From: an archaeon | GTDB lineage: Archaea; Asgardarchaeota; Thorarchaeia; Thorarchaeales; Thorarchaeaceae | NCBI GenBank assembly: GCA_024276825.1 | Contig: JAJRWI010000033.1 | Location: forward strand, 90,614-154,613 | Direction: 5' to 3' | Length of the DNA stretch: 64,000 bases | In this document: piece after piece, positions 53,013-62,521 of the stretch | How the letters are laid out: every line of letters starts with the position of its first letter | Numbering within the stretch: position 1 is the stretch's first letter | Notes under the pieces: model-generated | Told to the model about the DNA's origin: nothing | What the model saw: only the letters and a program-made list of their open reading frames with translations | Database searches by the model: none | Position numbers and translations under genes: made by a program

Positions 53013-53498
53013 TCACAAGAGAATCAGACCTGAAGTCGTCATTCGATATCTCCTAAGCCTGTCAGTTATCCATGGGTATCTGCTCAACCAATTAAGAAAC
53101 CTGTCATTTGACACGATATCCGCATTCAATCTCTGAGCCATTTGGATTATCAACAAGTCATCGTCCGTACCTGGCTTGGCTTCTATTACATTACCCGCAT
53201 TAATGAGATCCTGAAGTGTCATTGGCCTGTCAATCTTGTGCTTTAAGGCCGCAGATGTGACGACAACGGGCTGGAGCCGCACTGATCTTAGACTGTTAAT
53301 TGCAAGGATTATATTATGGATATGAGGGAGATTATCATATGAAAGATAGTAGGCCACATTGCTTCCGTCAACAATGACTCTACTTCTTGAAACCCGTGTG
53401 ACATTCTTTATGCGGGCTCTGCATCTAAAGATATGATCATCTAACTTGTCAATTGAAAAAAGCTTGTCACAATGCGGACATCTTGCACGTTTGGGCAA
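53013..53498 (-). CDS. Zc3h12a-like NYN ribonuclease domain protein with N-terminal zinc motif
   Basis: 161 residues. N-terminal CPHC with a downstream HIFRC forms a C2HC-type zinc site. The rest is a NYN/PIN-like nuclease: VIVDGSNVAY (first Asp), GTDDDLLIIQMAQRLNADIVSNDRFLNW (further acidic residues), the arrangement of Zc3h12a/Regnase-like RNases. It probably cleaves RNA. It stands alone, convergent with the CIA2-like gene. Confidence 0.8.
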   Translation of the reverse strand: MPKRARCPHCDKLFSIDKLDDHIFRCRARIKNVTRVSRSRVIVDGSNVAYYLSYDNLPHIHNIILAINSLRSVRLQPVVVTSAALKHKIDRPMTLQDLINAGNVIEAKPGTDDDLLIIQMAQRLNADIVSNDRFLNWLSRYPWITDRLRRYRMTTSGLILL

Positions 53499-53693
53499 AA
53501 CTCTGTCGCTCCTTGAGCTGTTCTGATGATATGCTGTCTGAATTTGTGTTGCCTGCCAATCACTGAATTTGTCAGGCGTCTAGGTTCAAAACTGATCTAT
53601 TATTCTATAAACATAACTTGGTCGGATTGTCATCCATTGACCATCTGGCAATTTGAATTTAGATCTGGATGTTTCAGTAAGATGAAGCCAAGA

Positions 53694-54989
53694 TCATCCA
53701 ATGAACAAAGTCAGAAGCAAAAACCATCCTGTGCCAATTCCCAACATCATAAATCCAAGTGGTGTCGCCAGTCTTGCAAAGTCTGCCAATCTGATTGGCT
53801 TGTGTTCCTTTTCAGACATTGCAAGAACCAAGATATTTGCGGGAGACCCTATTGGAAGGACAAAGCCCCCAATATTCACAGCAAACATGAGGGCTAGCGG
53901 CAACAGTGGGCTCAGTGATGCATATTGAACTGCAATAGGAGCAAGCACTGCAGAAATAGGAATGTTATCAATCACTGCTGACAACAATCCCGGGACCCAG
54001 ATCATGAATATAATTCCAAGTTCTCTGGACCCTTCAATCAGTCCACCAACAAACACTGCCAACTCATCAATGATTCCAGTTATTTCCAGAGCAGCGACAA
54101 GTCCAAACAGTCCGACGAGAAAGAACACGGTGCCCCAGTTGACCCTTTTAAGAATGTCATCCACCCACTCTCTAGTTATCAGAAGGAGTATGGAAGCAAC
54201 TATAATGGCAATCAGTGATGGTTGAAATCCGAACGAGTGCCCCATTGTAAACCCAACAATCAAAATCACCATGGCAATGACTGATGCATAGAAGTCCTTC
54301 CTTGAATGAATCATCTGAGTTGGGTCAATCCATAACATCTGCTCTACCAGCTCATCTTCAACAGGCACCAACATTGACTTAAAGTATCTCAACATAATAG
54401 GCAGAGAGATCATGAACAGACCTATTGAAAGGGGCATCATTACAATGAACATGAATCCTTGGTCCAATGTTGCCACATTGGCAGTCCTTTCTGCAATAAC
54501 TAGGTTTGGAACAGCACCGACGATTGTTGGTATTGATGCAAAATTGCACGTGATGGCCTCGGATATGAGAAACGGGCGAAAGTCAAGGTCCATGGCCTTA
54601 CATATCTCAATGGTCAGGGGAGCCACCACAAGTATTGTTGATACTGTATCAAAGAATAATGAGATACCAAACACGAATACTAGAAATGTGATGAACAATT
54701 TCTTAGAATCGCCACGTGTTGGCTTTGTCAACTCAAGGGCAATATATTGAAACATTCCAGAACCTGCAGCCACAGTTACTATGATCATCATGCTCGTGAC
54801 AAACAAGACTGTGTGCCACTCAACATGCTCCACAATTGTTGAAAATGTGCCTGAACCACTTGCTACAAGAATGACTCCAACGACGCCCATTCCAAGCAAT
54901 GATGTTGCAGTACGGTTTACCTTCTCAGAGCTGATTGCAACATAGGTCAAGATGAACACAACCAATACCATTCCTGAAATGAAGTCCAT
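53694..54989 (-). CDS. ArsB/NhaD-type membrane transporter, copy 1
   Basis: 431 residues with about 11-12 membrane helices. Family segments include SSEKVNRTATSLLGMG, FDTVSTILVVAPLTIEICKAM and ITCNFASIPTIVGAVPNLVIAERT, then AVIDNIPISAVLAPIAVQY in the second half, the internal two-fold repeat of the ion transporter superfamily. Substrate could be arsenite, Na+/H+ or an organic anion. It is the second of two tandem paralogues. Confidence 0.85.
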   Translation of the reverse strand: MDFISGMVLVVFILTYVAISSEKVNRTATSLLGMGVVGVILVASGSGTFSTIVEHVEWHTVLFVTSMMIIVTVAAGSGMFQYIALELTKPTRGDSKKLFITFLVFVFGISLFFDTVSTILVVAPLTIEICKAMDLDFRPFLISEAITCNFASIPTIVGAVPNLVIAERTANVATLDQGFMFIVMMPLSIGLFMISLPIMLRYFKSMLVPVEDELVEQMLWIDPTQMIHSRKDFYASVIAMVILIVGFTMGHSFGFQPSLIAIIVASILLLITREWVDDILKRVNWGTVFFLVGLFGLVAALEITGIIDELAVFVGGLIEGSRELGIIFMIWVPGLLSAVIDNIPISAVLAPIAVQYASLSPLLPLALMFAVNIGGFVLPIGSPANILVLAMSEKEHKPIRLADFARLATPLGFMMLGIGTGWFLLLTLFIG

Positions 54990-55016
54990 GGCGATTCCTC
55001 CTGTGGCATTATGCGT

Positions 55017-56471
55017 TCATTCTAGACTTCTGCGATTTGATATCAGATATTCATCTCTTCTTTCTGCAATTGTTTCCTTGAAATATGGCACTATTAATAA
55101 TATGAGACCAACAATGGCAATGCCCATCCCTGCAATGAATAGTATTAGTACTCCCACTATCATGATCAATAGTAGCCAAATTGAGCCTATCGCTAGATGC
55201 ACAATCCCAAGAAGTGTGCCTATTTTCACAAACTCCATGAAAATAATTGGGTCATGCTCCTTCTCTGAAAAGCCAATTGCGACCATATTGGCTGGCGATC
55301 CCAAAGGTGTAAAGATGTAGCCGCCTATGTTCACAGCAAATACAAGTGCCAATGGCAATACAGGACTCACATCAATGAACCGTACTGCAATTGGTGCCAG
55401 AACTGCTGATACTGGCAGATTATCCAGAAATGCAGACAACATCGCAGGTATCCATACCATAAACACAGTTGCGATATTTGCGTCAGTTCCGATTATCCCT
55501 TCAATGCCATTTGCCAAGTCGTCAATCAGTCCTGCCACTCCCAATGCCACAACAAGGCCGAAGAGCCCCACTAGAAAGAACACAGTGTCCCATCCAACCT
55601 CAGTCAAAAACTTGTTTGCTCTGTCATGAGAAAGGATTAGCATGAATGCTGCAATTACCAATGCAAACATGGGCGGCGCAAGACCAAGAGTTGGCCCTAG
55701 AGCAAACCCAATAATGAGAATAATGATTGCAATCACAGACGCATAGAAGTCGCGTTTTGACTTGATCATATGAGCAGGGTCAATATCAAACAGGGCCTCA
55801 ACCCGATGTCTATCAGTGACTCCAAAAGTCTTGGAGTACCATTTTAACAGAATTGGTAGAGAAACCAGAAACAGGATTAGAGCCAGTGGCATGAATGCTA
55901 CGAACAGAAGACCAGCATCAAGATCAGTTCGTCCTGCAATAACAAGGTTGGGCACAGCACCAACTATTGATGGAATTGACGCAAAGTTGCATGTTATCGC
56001 CTCTGAAACCAAAAACGGCTTGAAATCAATCTCTAAAGCTCGACAGACTTCTATGGTCAATGGCGACATGATTAACATTGTAGAAACCGTATCAAAGAAC
56101 AGACTGATTCCAAACACGAAGAATAAGAAGGTGATATAGAGCCTCTTATGATCTCCACCACTGGGTCTCACAAGACGTAATGCAACATATTGAAACATCC
56201 CTGAGGCCCCAGCAACAGCAACAATAATCATCATACTTGTGACGAACAGTACAGTGTCCCATTCAATACGAAGTGCCAACTCTGCAAAGGGACTATGTTC
56301 CCACCCTTCAGTGACTGGGTGATGAAGAACAGAGGCGGCCCAGAATACAAACCCAATGATTCCCATTCCAAACAGTGACATGCCCGTTCTGTTGATCTTC
56401 TCTGTACTGATAACGAGATATGTGCCAATGAATATTGCAAGTACAGTTAATCCAAACCAATCAAGGGCCAC
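55017..56471 (-). CDS. ArsB/NhaD-type membrane transporter, copy 2
   Basis: 484 residues, close paralogue of the gene 27 bases downstream (shared FDTVSTMLIMSPLTIEVCRAL, EAITCNFASIPSIVGAVPNLVIAGRTD and AFLDNLPVSAVLAPIAVRF). It has an extra C-terminal membrane helix and a basic tail (RRDEYLISNRRSLE). The pair may act together or on different ions. Tandem duplication is clear from the sequence. Confidence 0.86.
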   Translation of the reverse strand: MALDWFGLTVLAIFIGTYLVISTEKINRTGMSLFGMGIIGFVFWAASVLHHPVTEGWEHSPFAELALRIEWDTVLFVTSMMIIVAVAGASGMFQYVALRLVRPSGGDHKRLYITFLFFVFGISLFFDTVSTMLIMSPLTIEVCRALEIDFKPFLVSEAITCNFASIPSIVGAVPNLVIAGRTDLDAGLLFVAFMPLALILFLVSLPILLKWYSKTFGVTDRHRVEALFDIDPAHMIKSKRDFYASVIAIIILIIGFALGPTLGLAPPMFALVIAAFMLILSHDRANKFLTEVGWDTVFFLVGLFGLVVALGVAGLIDDLANGIEGIIGTDANIATVFMVWIPAMLSAFLDNLPVSAVLAPIAVRFIDVSPVLPLALVFAVNIGGYIFTPLGSPANMVAIGFSEKEHDPIIFMEFVKIGTLLGIVHLAIGSIWLLLIMIVGVLILFIAGMGIAIVGLILLIVPYFKETIAERRDEYLISNRRSLE

Positions 56472-56568
56472 TTCTGCTCACCATAGTAATCATGTCTTTG
56501 GCCTGTCTATCCAGACCTATTTGATATGCTCAAAGTAAGTCCAACTCTTTAATCTGTCGCAAAAATCG

Positions 56569-57468
56569 CTAGAATTGATATGGTAAGCCAGCACAGATGT
56601 CGCCTTTGACAAACTCGATAATGTCAACATTACCTTGTTTGATCTCGACTAGGGCCACTGCATCATGTACGAGTTTCTCATAGTTTCCATCATCAGGACG
56701 TCCATAGCCCAAGGAAACAGTCATTGCAGTTATACCCTCTATGTGCACAAGATTTCTGATGTGGCTATGACCTGAGATTGTCAATTTCACCCTTTTGTAC
56801 TCCATCAGGATCTTGCCAGTACTTACAGCCCCCATATAGGCTGAGTAGAAGTCCCATGGCAGCCTGTATTTGTATATTGTAAGTTCTCTAAAAGGGAGAT
56901 GATGTGAAGCATACACAACATGTTCCACATTCTCGGGAAGCGTCGCAAGGTCATATGCTAGCTTCTTGTTGAAGAGATCAGTGGCCTCTTTATCAGTAAA
57001 TGTCCAGTCAATATAGAAGTAATCGTTCCACACAGCTCCCTTGTAATGCTTTGTTTCATATGCTTCCTCAGGAATTCTGAGTTCCTCTCGCCTGAAGGAA
57101 TAGTCTGACCAGCCAATACTGCCAACAAATGCAATGTTGTTTACAACAGTCGGAGAATCAGGCAAGTGAATGAACCCATTCTTCTTGCAGGTCTCCCCTA
57201 TCAAGCGAGCATACTTTTCAAGAGAACTCCACCCCTTCTCCTTCTCAAACCACACATCGTGATTTCCTGCAACATACATATTTGGAATGTCTGGGATATG
57301 AAGTTTGGAAAGGGTGTCATCAATCGTTTCCAGGTAGTGACTTATATCTCCAGCAATAACAAAAACATCTGGTTCGAGTTCCTCAACACGGTCTCTTAGA
57401 GTTCGGATTAGTTCATCATCCTTGTTATCGGACCTTATGTGAATGTCAGAGACCGCAGCAACTCTCAT
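56569..57468 (-). CDS. Calcineurin-like metallophosphoesterase
   Basis: About 299 residues from ATG 57468, which follows GGGAGAGG by six bases. Metal-binding motifs in order: SDIH, VIAGDISHY, GNHD, ASHHLPF and SGHSHI. The dinuclear metal fold hydrolyses phosphoesters; the substrate is unknown. It is divergent from the flavoprotein gene at 57605. Confidence 0.9.
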   Translation of the reverse strand: MRVAAVSDIHIRSDNKDDELIRTLRDRVEELEPDVFVIAGDISHYLETIDDTLSKLHIPDIPNMYVAGNHDVWFEKEKGWSSLEKYARLIGETCKKNGFIHLPDSPTVVNNIAFVGSIGWSDYSFRREELRIPEEAYETKHYKGAVWNDYFYIDWTFTDKEATDLFNKKLAYDLATLPENVEHVVYASHHLPFRELTIYKYRLPWDFYSAYMGAVSTGKILMEYKRVKLTISGHSHIRNLVHIEGITAMTVSLGYGRPDDGNYEKLVHDAVALVEIKQGNVDIIEFVKGDICAGLPYQF

Positions 57469-57604
57469 ATAATACCTCTCCCAGGTCACGATTTGCTGGG
57501 CTTAATCCCGCAAAGAAGGTTTCGGCCTGCGATGTCGCAACCAATGCGTTGATATTTGATGATGCCACTCTTCTTAAACTAACAATCTCGTGGATGAGTT
57601 TAAC

Positions 57605-59254
57605 ATGACCAATCAGATTCGAGCTGAAAAGATTGCAACTTCTGACCTTTCAGGTGTGAAAATAGTTGATGATCCTGAAGAGATTACTGACACATATGCC
57701 CTCTACCTAGATGATGAGAGTCACTCCTTTGACGGGAAGACCGAGAGGATACTATTTCCCTCTACTGAGAACGATATAGCTACTATTCTGAGTGATGCTA
57801 TGCAGAATGCGACTCCAGTCACAATCCAGGGCGCACGTACTGGTCTAACTGGGGGTGCAGTTCCTCTTGGCGGGATAACTATCAATCTGGAGAAGATGAA
57901 CTCGTTACTCTACATGAACTATTATCCAGAGAAGGATATGTTTTCAATCACCGCACAGGCGGGGGTCTTACTTGAGGACCTTGTCAAGGCGGTTATCACT
58001 AAGGACCTCTCGGAACTTGAAGGTAAGGGGTCATCCGAGCAACAAGACGCCCTTCAAAAGTTTCTTGCTGATGGCAGAGAGTTCATATTTCCTGTTGACC
58101 CGACTGAAACGAGCGCTTGGCTTGGTGGAATCACTGCTTGCAACGCTTCTGGTGCAAGGACCTTCAAATATGGTGCAGTGCGCGACTGGGTACTTAGAAT
58201 CCGCATGGTCTTAATGAACGGTGAAGTTCTAGATATCAGGCGGGGCTCAGTCATTGCTGAGAATGGCAAGTTCGAGATAATCAACAGTGATGGTTTTATC
58301 ACCGAGGTCACCGTGCCAACTTACAGAATGCCTCCAACGAAGAATGCTGCAGGGCTTTATGCTAAGCCCAATATGGACCTGATTGACCTTTTTATTGGTT
58401 CAGAGGGCATCCTGGGAGTCATCACTGAAGTGGAACTCGGGCTCGTGGCACTTCCAGAAAGCATGATGACTGTAATGGCATTCTTCCCAAGCGAGAAGGA
58501 TGCAGTAGACTTTGTCTATGAGATCAGGGCTCCAGACTCCCCTGTCCAGATGGAGTTTCTCGAATATTTTGGCCCCAATGCATTGAAGATCATCCGCGAG
58601 AAAGCCAGTTCTGCAGGTATCAAGGTCCCTGCCCTCACAGACGCCACTCAGGCAATAGTCTTCTTTGAGTTTGCATTCACCGACGAGGACATGGAAGAAA
58701 AGGTCATGGCCTTGGAGATGGTGCTTAACAATCACAATTCATCCTCCGAGTCCAGTTGGGCAGGCCTTGACAGGACAGAGCTTGAAAAGATGAAGACAGT
58801 CCGCCATTTTGTTCCTGAAACAGTCAATGCCACAATTGCCATGAGAAAGGCACAGTATCATGAGGTGCACAAGATTGGCACAGACATGGCGGTTCCAGAT
58901 GAAGCTCTACGTGAATACCTGAAGTTCTATCGCGACACCCTTGAAGAACAGGGCCTCGAGTATCTGGTCTGGGGCCATATTGGAAACAATCATCTTCATG
59001 TGAACATTCTCCCACGAAACCCCGCAGAAGTTGAGTTGGGAATGAAGGACTATATGATCTTTGCAAAGAAGGCAGTTGAACTCGGTGGGACCGTGGCTGC
59101 AGAGCATGGGATTGGCAAGCTCAAGAGGGACTTCCTCGTGTTGATGTATGGTGAGAAGGGCATCTCTGAGATGCAGGCTGTCAAGCGGGCCCTCGATCCC
59201 AAGTGGCTGCTTAACCGCGGAAACATGATCGCAGTGCCTGAGGAGTTCCAATGA
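57605..59254 (+). CDS. GlcD-type FAD-linked oxidase (D-2-hydroxyacid dehydrogenase)
   Basis: About 549 residues from ATG 57605 (GTG 57590 in frame). N-terminal FAD_binding_4 domain with TIQGARTGLTGGAVPLGGITINLEKM and SEGILGVITEVELG, then the FAD-oxidase C domain with WGHIGNNHLHVNILP and AAEHGIGKLKRDFL, whose histidines bind a metal. It oxidises a D-2-hydroxyacid such as D-lactate, glycolate or D-2-hydroxyglutarate. It has no fused Fe-S domain, so the electron acceptor must be separate. A 2-hydroxyglutarate role would link it to the dehydratase genes, but that is speculation. Confidence 0.9.
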   Translation: MTNQIRAEKIATSDLSGVKIVDDPEEITDTYALYLDDESHSFDGKTERILFPSTENDIATILSDAMQNATPVTIQGARTGLTGGAVPLGGITINLEKMNSLLYMNYYPEKDMFSITAQAGVLLEDLVKAVITKDLSELEGKGSSEQQDALQKFLADGREFIFPVDPTETSAWLGGITACNASGARTFKYGAVRDWVLRIRMVLMNGEVLDIRRGSVIAENGKFEIINSDGFITEVTVPTYRMPPTKNAAGLYAKPNMDLIDLFIGSEGILGVITEVELGLVALPESMMTVMAFFPSEKDAVDFVYEIRAPDSPVQMEFLEYFGPNALKIIREKASSAGIKVPALTDATQAIVFFEFAFTDEDMEEKVMALEMVLNNHNSSSESSWAGLDRTELEKMKTVRHFVPETVNATIAMRKAQYHEVHKIGTDMAVPDEALREYLKFYRDTLEEQGLEYLVWGHIGNNHLHVNILPRNPAEVELGMKDYMIFAKKAVELGGTVAAEHGIGKLKRDFLVLMYGEKGISEMQAVKRALDPKWLLNRGNMIAVPEEFQ

Positions 59255-59271
59255 ATCACATTAATGCTGGC

Positions 59272-59529
59272 CTATGATATGGCCAGCGTTTCTACTCTTT
59301 TCATCTTGCTACATAGTTCGGGCTCCTCATTACAGAGCCTTCCGAGATCCTTAACTCCGAAGCTCTCCCAGAACTCTCTCATGATTTCACCTGAGTTCTC
59401 AGCATTAGCATGATGTCCATTATCAAGCAAGTCTTGAAGTCTTGTTACCAATTCGTCTTCAGACATCTTTCTGATTTTAACTCGTGCCCAGAAATCACAC
59501 ATCTTTCCCCTGCATGGTCCCTTAAACAT
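59272..59529 (-). CDS. Small four-cysteine protein, unknown function
   Basis: About 85 residues from ATG 59529 (GTG 59559 in frame). CRGKMCDFWARVK near the start and LCNEEPELCSKMK near the end give two Cys pairs that could hold a metal or Fe-S cluster. The middle is helical. No family recognised. A TATA-like CTTAAGATATT lies about 60 bases upstream of the ATG. Confidence 0.6.
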   Translation of the reverse strand: MFKGPCRGKMCDFWARVKIRKMSEDELVTRLQDLLDNGHHANAENSGEIMREFWESFGVKDLGRLCNEEPELCSKMKRVETLAIS

Positions 59530-59609
59530 GACACACCAAGACACTGCAGATCCACTCACTGGTCTGCAATGTTAGTAATATCTTAAGAGTTGCTCTAGAG
59601 CACTCATCT

Positions 59610-59648
59610 AAAAAAAGAGGGGGAAGCCCGACAAAAACGAGTCGGGCT
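59610..59648 (-). terminator. Hairpin terminator of the subtilase gene
   Basis: On the minus strand, AGCCCGAC and GTCGGGCT (59641-59648 and 59625-59632) form a perfect eight-base-pair stem with an eight-base loop, followed by TCCCCCTCTTTTTTT. It lies 18 bases past the stop of the subtilase gene and separates it from the gene at 59272-59529. Confidence 0.8.
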
Positions 59649-59665
59649 CTAAAGGCGAAACAAAT

Positions 59666-61759
59666 TCAGGGAACCGTCAGGGTTTCTGACGTTTCAACAT
59701 TACTGCCACTGTCGTAAGTATAACCACTCTTTACGAGGTTGGTCACAGTAGATGTGTAGGTGCCTTTGCCGCCCTGCTGGTATACAAAAGTGACCGTACC
59801 ATCTGCACCAGTGAGAGCATTACCTGTAGCAGTTGATCCACCCGGAAGTGTCATTTCCAAGTAGACATCAACTCCTTCCAGCGCGTTGCCATTCTGGTCA
59901 TGGACTGTGACCTTAGTGTATACATCGTAGCCGATGATCCAGAACCACCATCTGACAGGCTCATACCACATGTCGATTGATGCAACATGCATTGTGTTGT
60001 CGCCATAGGTTGTGGCTGAGGCTGGGTCGGACTTTGTACCCTCGTTGCCAGCAGTGTCAACTGCTGAAACCTCATAGGTGTATGTTGTACTGGGTGATAG
60101 ACCAGTATCTGTGTATGTTGTTGATGTGGTTGTGGCTATCTTCACACCATCTCTGTATATGTTGTAATAGCTTAGGTCGGACTCAGTGTTGGCGTCCCAA
60201 CTAAGATCAATTGAAGTGGATGATGCTGGTGTTGCAGTCAATCCAGTCACCTTGGCAGGCGGTGTTGTATCTGGTGGTGCTGGGTCTGTTGTGGCTGAGG
60301 CTGGGTCGGACTTTGTACCCTCGTTGCCAGCAGTGTCAACTGCCGAAACCTCATAGGTGTATGTGGTTTCGGGACTTAGGCCTGAGTCTGAATATGTAGT
60401 AGCAGTTGTAGTCCCGATCAGGGTCCCATCTCTGTAAATGTTATAGTGGTCAAGATCTGACTCGCTGTTTGCATTCCAACTGAGGTCAATCTGACTTGAT
60501 GACACTGTTGTAGCGGTCAGTCCAGTCACCTGAGCGGGTGGTGTTGTGTCTGGTGGTGTGCCGCCACCTGCTGCATCAACAGCTGCTACTGAATTCACCT
60601 CACCATAACCATAGTACTGATCCCAGCCAGTGGCACCGAGGTCAGTGCTGGTTGTGTGTAGAATGTCCCTGACTTCAGGAGGTGTGAGATTCGGGTTAGC
60701 ACTGAGAATCAATGCGACTACGCCTGCAACCATTGGTGTGGCCATGGATGTGCCACTCATGGTGTCATAGTCGTTGCTGTAGCCATACCACCAGCTAGTC
60801 AGAGTCACTGAATATGTGGGCATGGTGCTGTAAATGTCAACTCCTGGAGCAACAACCTCTTGCTCGGGTCCATAGTTGCTGAAGCTAGCAAGGTTGTGGT
60901 TGGAATCAATTGCACCCACCGCAATGGCATTTGTATATGCTGCAGGATATGATATTGTGCCAGTACCATCATTTCCAGATGCAGCTACAACAACTATCCC
61001 TGCATTATATGCACGAGTGACAGCATCATCAAATGAAGCATCATAGCTTCCACCACCAAGGCTCATTGAGATGACATCCATCCCGTTATTGATTGCCCAG
61101 TCGATACCTGCAATGATGTCACTGGTGTAGCCAGATCCCTGATCGTCAAGAACTCTGACTGCATATAGTGAGGCATGTGGTGCTGTTCCAATAACACCAA
61201 TCCCATTGTCCTCAGCTGCTACTATGCCAGCACAATGAGTTCCATGACCATTTCCATCCAAGGGGTCTGCATCATTGTCTACAAAATCATATCCGCCTCG
61301 ATAGTTGTCATCAAGGTCCGGATGGGTGTAATCAATTCCTGTGTCCAGAATTGCCACCTTGACGCCAGTGCCATCAACATTGCCTGGGATCACATCGACA
61401 GCATTCTCGCTGCCTCCCCAGACAACCTCGGCATCAACATCATCCACACCCCAATCGAGTGTGTCTTGGCAAATCCTCCATTCCTTATCAATCTGTATTG
61501 AGCTCACAAACCACGCGTTCTCCAATATCCTGTACATGGAAACAGGAATACGAGCTGCAACTCCATTGAGTGCATCGTACCTGTGAATGATCTCCATGCC
61601 ATGGATATCCACTTTCACATTTGAATCAAACATGATTATTGCATCAACAAATCTCTCTCTTCCGCGAACATCAACTGCAGTTGAGTTGACAACTACTGAG
61701 AAAACAAGTACGGAAGCGATGAGAACTGTTAGCATTAGTATCCTATGCTTATGTTTCAT
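59666..61759 (-). CDS. Secreted subtilisin-like serine protease with two FN3 domains
   Basis: About 697 residues from ATG 61759 (GGTGAT upstream). Signal peptide (ILMLTVLIASVLVFSVVVNS), propeptide (about 33-97), subtilase domain with catalytic Asp139 (AILDTGIDYTHPD), His172 (GHGTHCAG), oxyanion Asn263 and Ser338 (GTSMATPMVAGV). Two fibronectin type III domains follow (about 412-497 and 505-590), almost identical in part at the DNA level, then a beta-rich Ig-like domain. A secreted protease for growth on proteins or for surface processing. It ends in a clear terminator. Confidence 0.95.
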   Translation of the reverse strand: MKHKHRILMLTVLIASVLVFSVVVNSTAVDVRGRERFVDAIIMFDSNVKVDIHGMEIIHRYDALNGVAARIPVSMYRILENAWFVSSIQIDKEWRICQDTLDWGVDDVDAEVVWGGSENAVDVIPGNVDGTGVKVAILDTGIDYTHPDLDDNYRGGYDFVDNDADPLDGNGHGTHCAGIVAAEDNGIGVIGTAPHASLYAVRVLDDQGSGYTSDIIAGIDWAINNGMDVISMSLGGGSYDASFDDAVTRAYNAGIVVVAASGNDGTGTISYPAAYTNAIAVGAIDSNHNLASFSNYGPEQEVVAPGVDIYSTMPTYSVTLTSWWYGYSNDYDTMSGTSMATPMVAGVVALILSANPNLTPPEVRDILHTTSTDLGATGWDQYYGYGEVNSVAAVDAAGGGTPPDTTPPAQVTGLTATTVSSSQIDLSWNANSESDLDHYNIYRDGTLIGTTTATTYSDSGLSPETTYTYEVSAVDTAGNEGTKSDPASATTDPAPPDTTPPAKVTGLTATPASSTSIDLSWDANTESDLSYYNIYRDGVKIATTTSTTYTDTGLSPSTTYTYEVSAVDTAGNEGTKSDPASATTYGDNTMHVASIDMWYEPVRWWFWIIGYDVYTKVTVHDQNGNALEGVDVYLEMTLPGGSTATGNALTGADGTVTFVYQQGGKGTYTSTVTNLVKSGYTYDSGSNVETSETLTVP
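60009..60364. repeat. Direct repeat of 77 bases within the FN3 region
   Basis: Positions 60009-60085 and 60288-60364 are identical except at one position (60064 T, 60343 C). The period is 279 bases, exactly 93 codons, the length of one FN3 domain. This is a recent duplication or gene-conversion tract between the two FN3 domains of the subtilase. Confidence 0.9.
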
Positions 61760-61947
61760 CCTAATCACCGAAAGCCCAAGTTCGTCCTCGATTGGACCCT
61801 GGGCACTCTCTCAACCCGAAGGTCTTCTATGATAGTGATGCATAACATCCAATCTTACTTATAAATCATTTGGGAACTCATGCATGCAAGATTTCCCATA
61901 ATGAATATATATGCTCTTGCTATACCATGCAACTAGGTGTTATTGAT

Positions 61948-62451
61948 ATGGCGTTAAAACTCCTGCAAGGAAAAACACGCCCAACGAGGTTTTTGAGCAG
62001 GGTTGTTCTAGTAAGCGTTCTACTTACTATAGTCATCCCACTCATCAATCTTCCAACAGTGAGTGCGAATACTCCCAATGATGATTACCTGTTTAATGTA
62101 ACAATTGCTGATGCATGCTATCTTGACGCAGACTATGACTATTATACTGATGATGTGTTGGTAGTACTCAAATTTGATCTTGGATATGCATTGATTTATG
62201 ACTTCTACTACCTTATCACACTCACGTTACCTTCTGGACTAGAATACAGCTATCTGGTTCATGTGCTGGCATGGGCTGACACAATTTATCTCTACAATGT
62301 GTTCTACGACCATGCTACTGAGAGCGGCAACTACACAGTTTATGTTAGTGCCCTAATGGTAAGCCCAACCACTGCAACTGATTCTGGGATATATGTATTC
62401 GACCCACCTGGAGGTAGTCCTGGCGGAAGACCCACGTTTGACGTGTTCTAA
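61948..62451 (+). CDS. Secreted protein of unknown function
   Basis: About 167 residues from ATG 61948, which has AGGTG upstream; a longer start at 61870 is unlikely. A basic N-terminus and hydrophobic signal (FLSRVVLVSVLLTIVIPLINL) are followed by a Tyr/Asp-rich beta-strand domain (ACYLDADYDYYTDDVLVVLKF) and a Gly/Pro-rich end. There is no C-terminal anchor. It is divergent from the subtilase and followed 70 bases later by an HTH regulator. Confidence 0.65.
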   Translation: MALKLLQGKTRPTRFLSRVVLVSVLLTIVIPLINLPTVSANTPNDDYLFNVTIADACYLDADYDYYTDDVLVVLKFDLGYALIYDFYYLITLTLPSGLEYSYLVHVLAWADTIYLYNVFYDHATESGNYTVYVSALMVSPTTATDSGIYVFDPPGGSPGGRPTFDVF

Positions 62452-62521
62452 AAATTGTGCTAATAGTAAGACTTGAATATCTTCAACAAAAACTCAATCC
62501 TAATGGGGGACTACTCGAGAA

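Noticed and set aside
53694..56471. Tandem transporters as one gene split by a stop
   Set aside because: Each carries a complete set of family motifs and its own start. They are a tandem duplication.
59977..60399. Leu/Trp/Cys-rich plus-strand frames opposite the subtilase
   Set aside because: They are repeats of each other only because the FN3 DNA repeat is read antisense.
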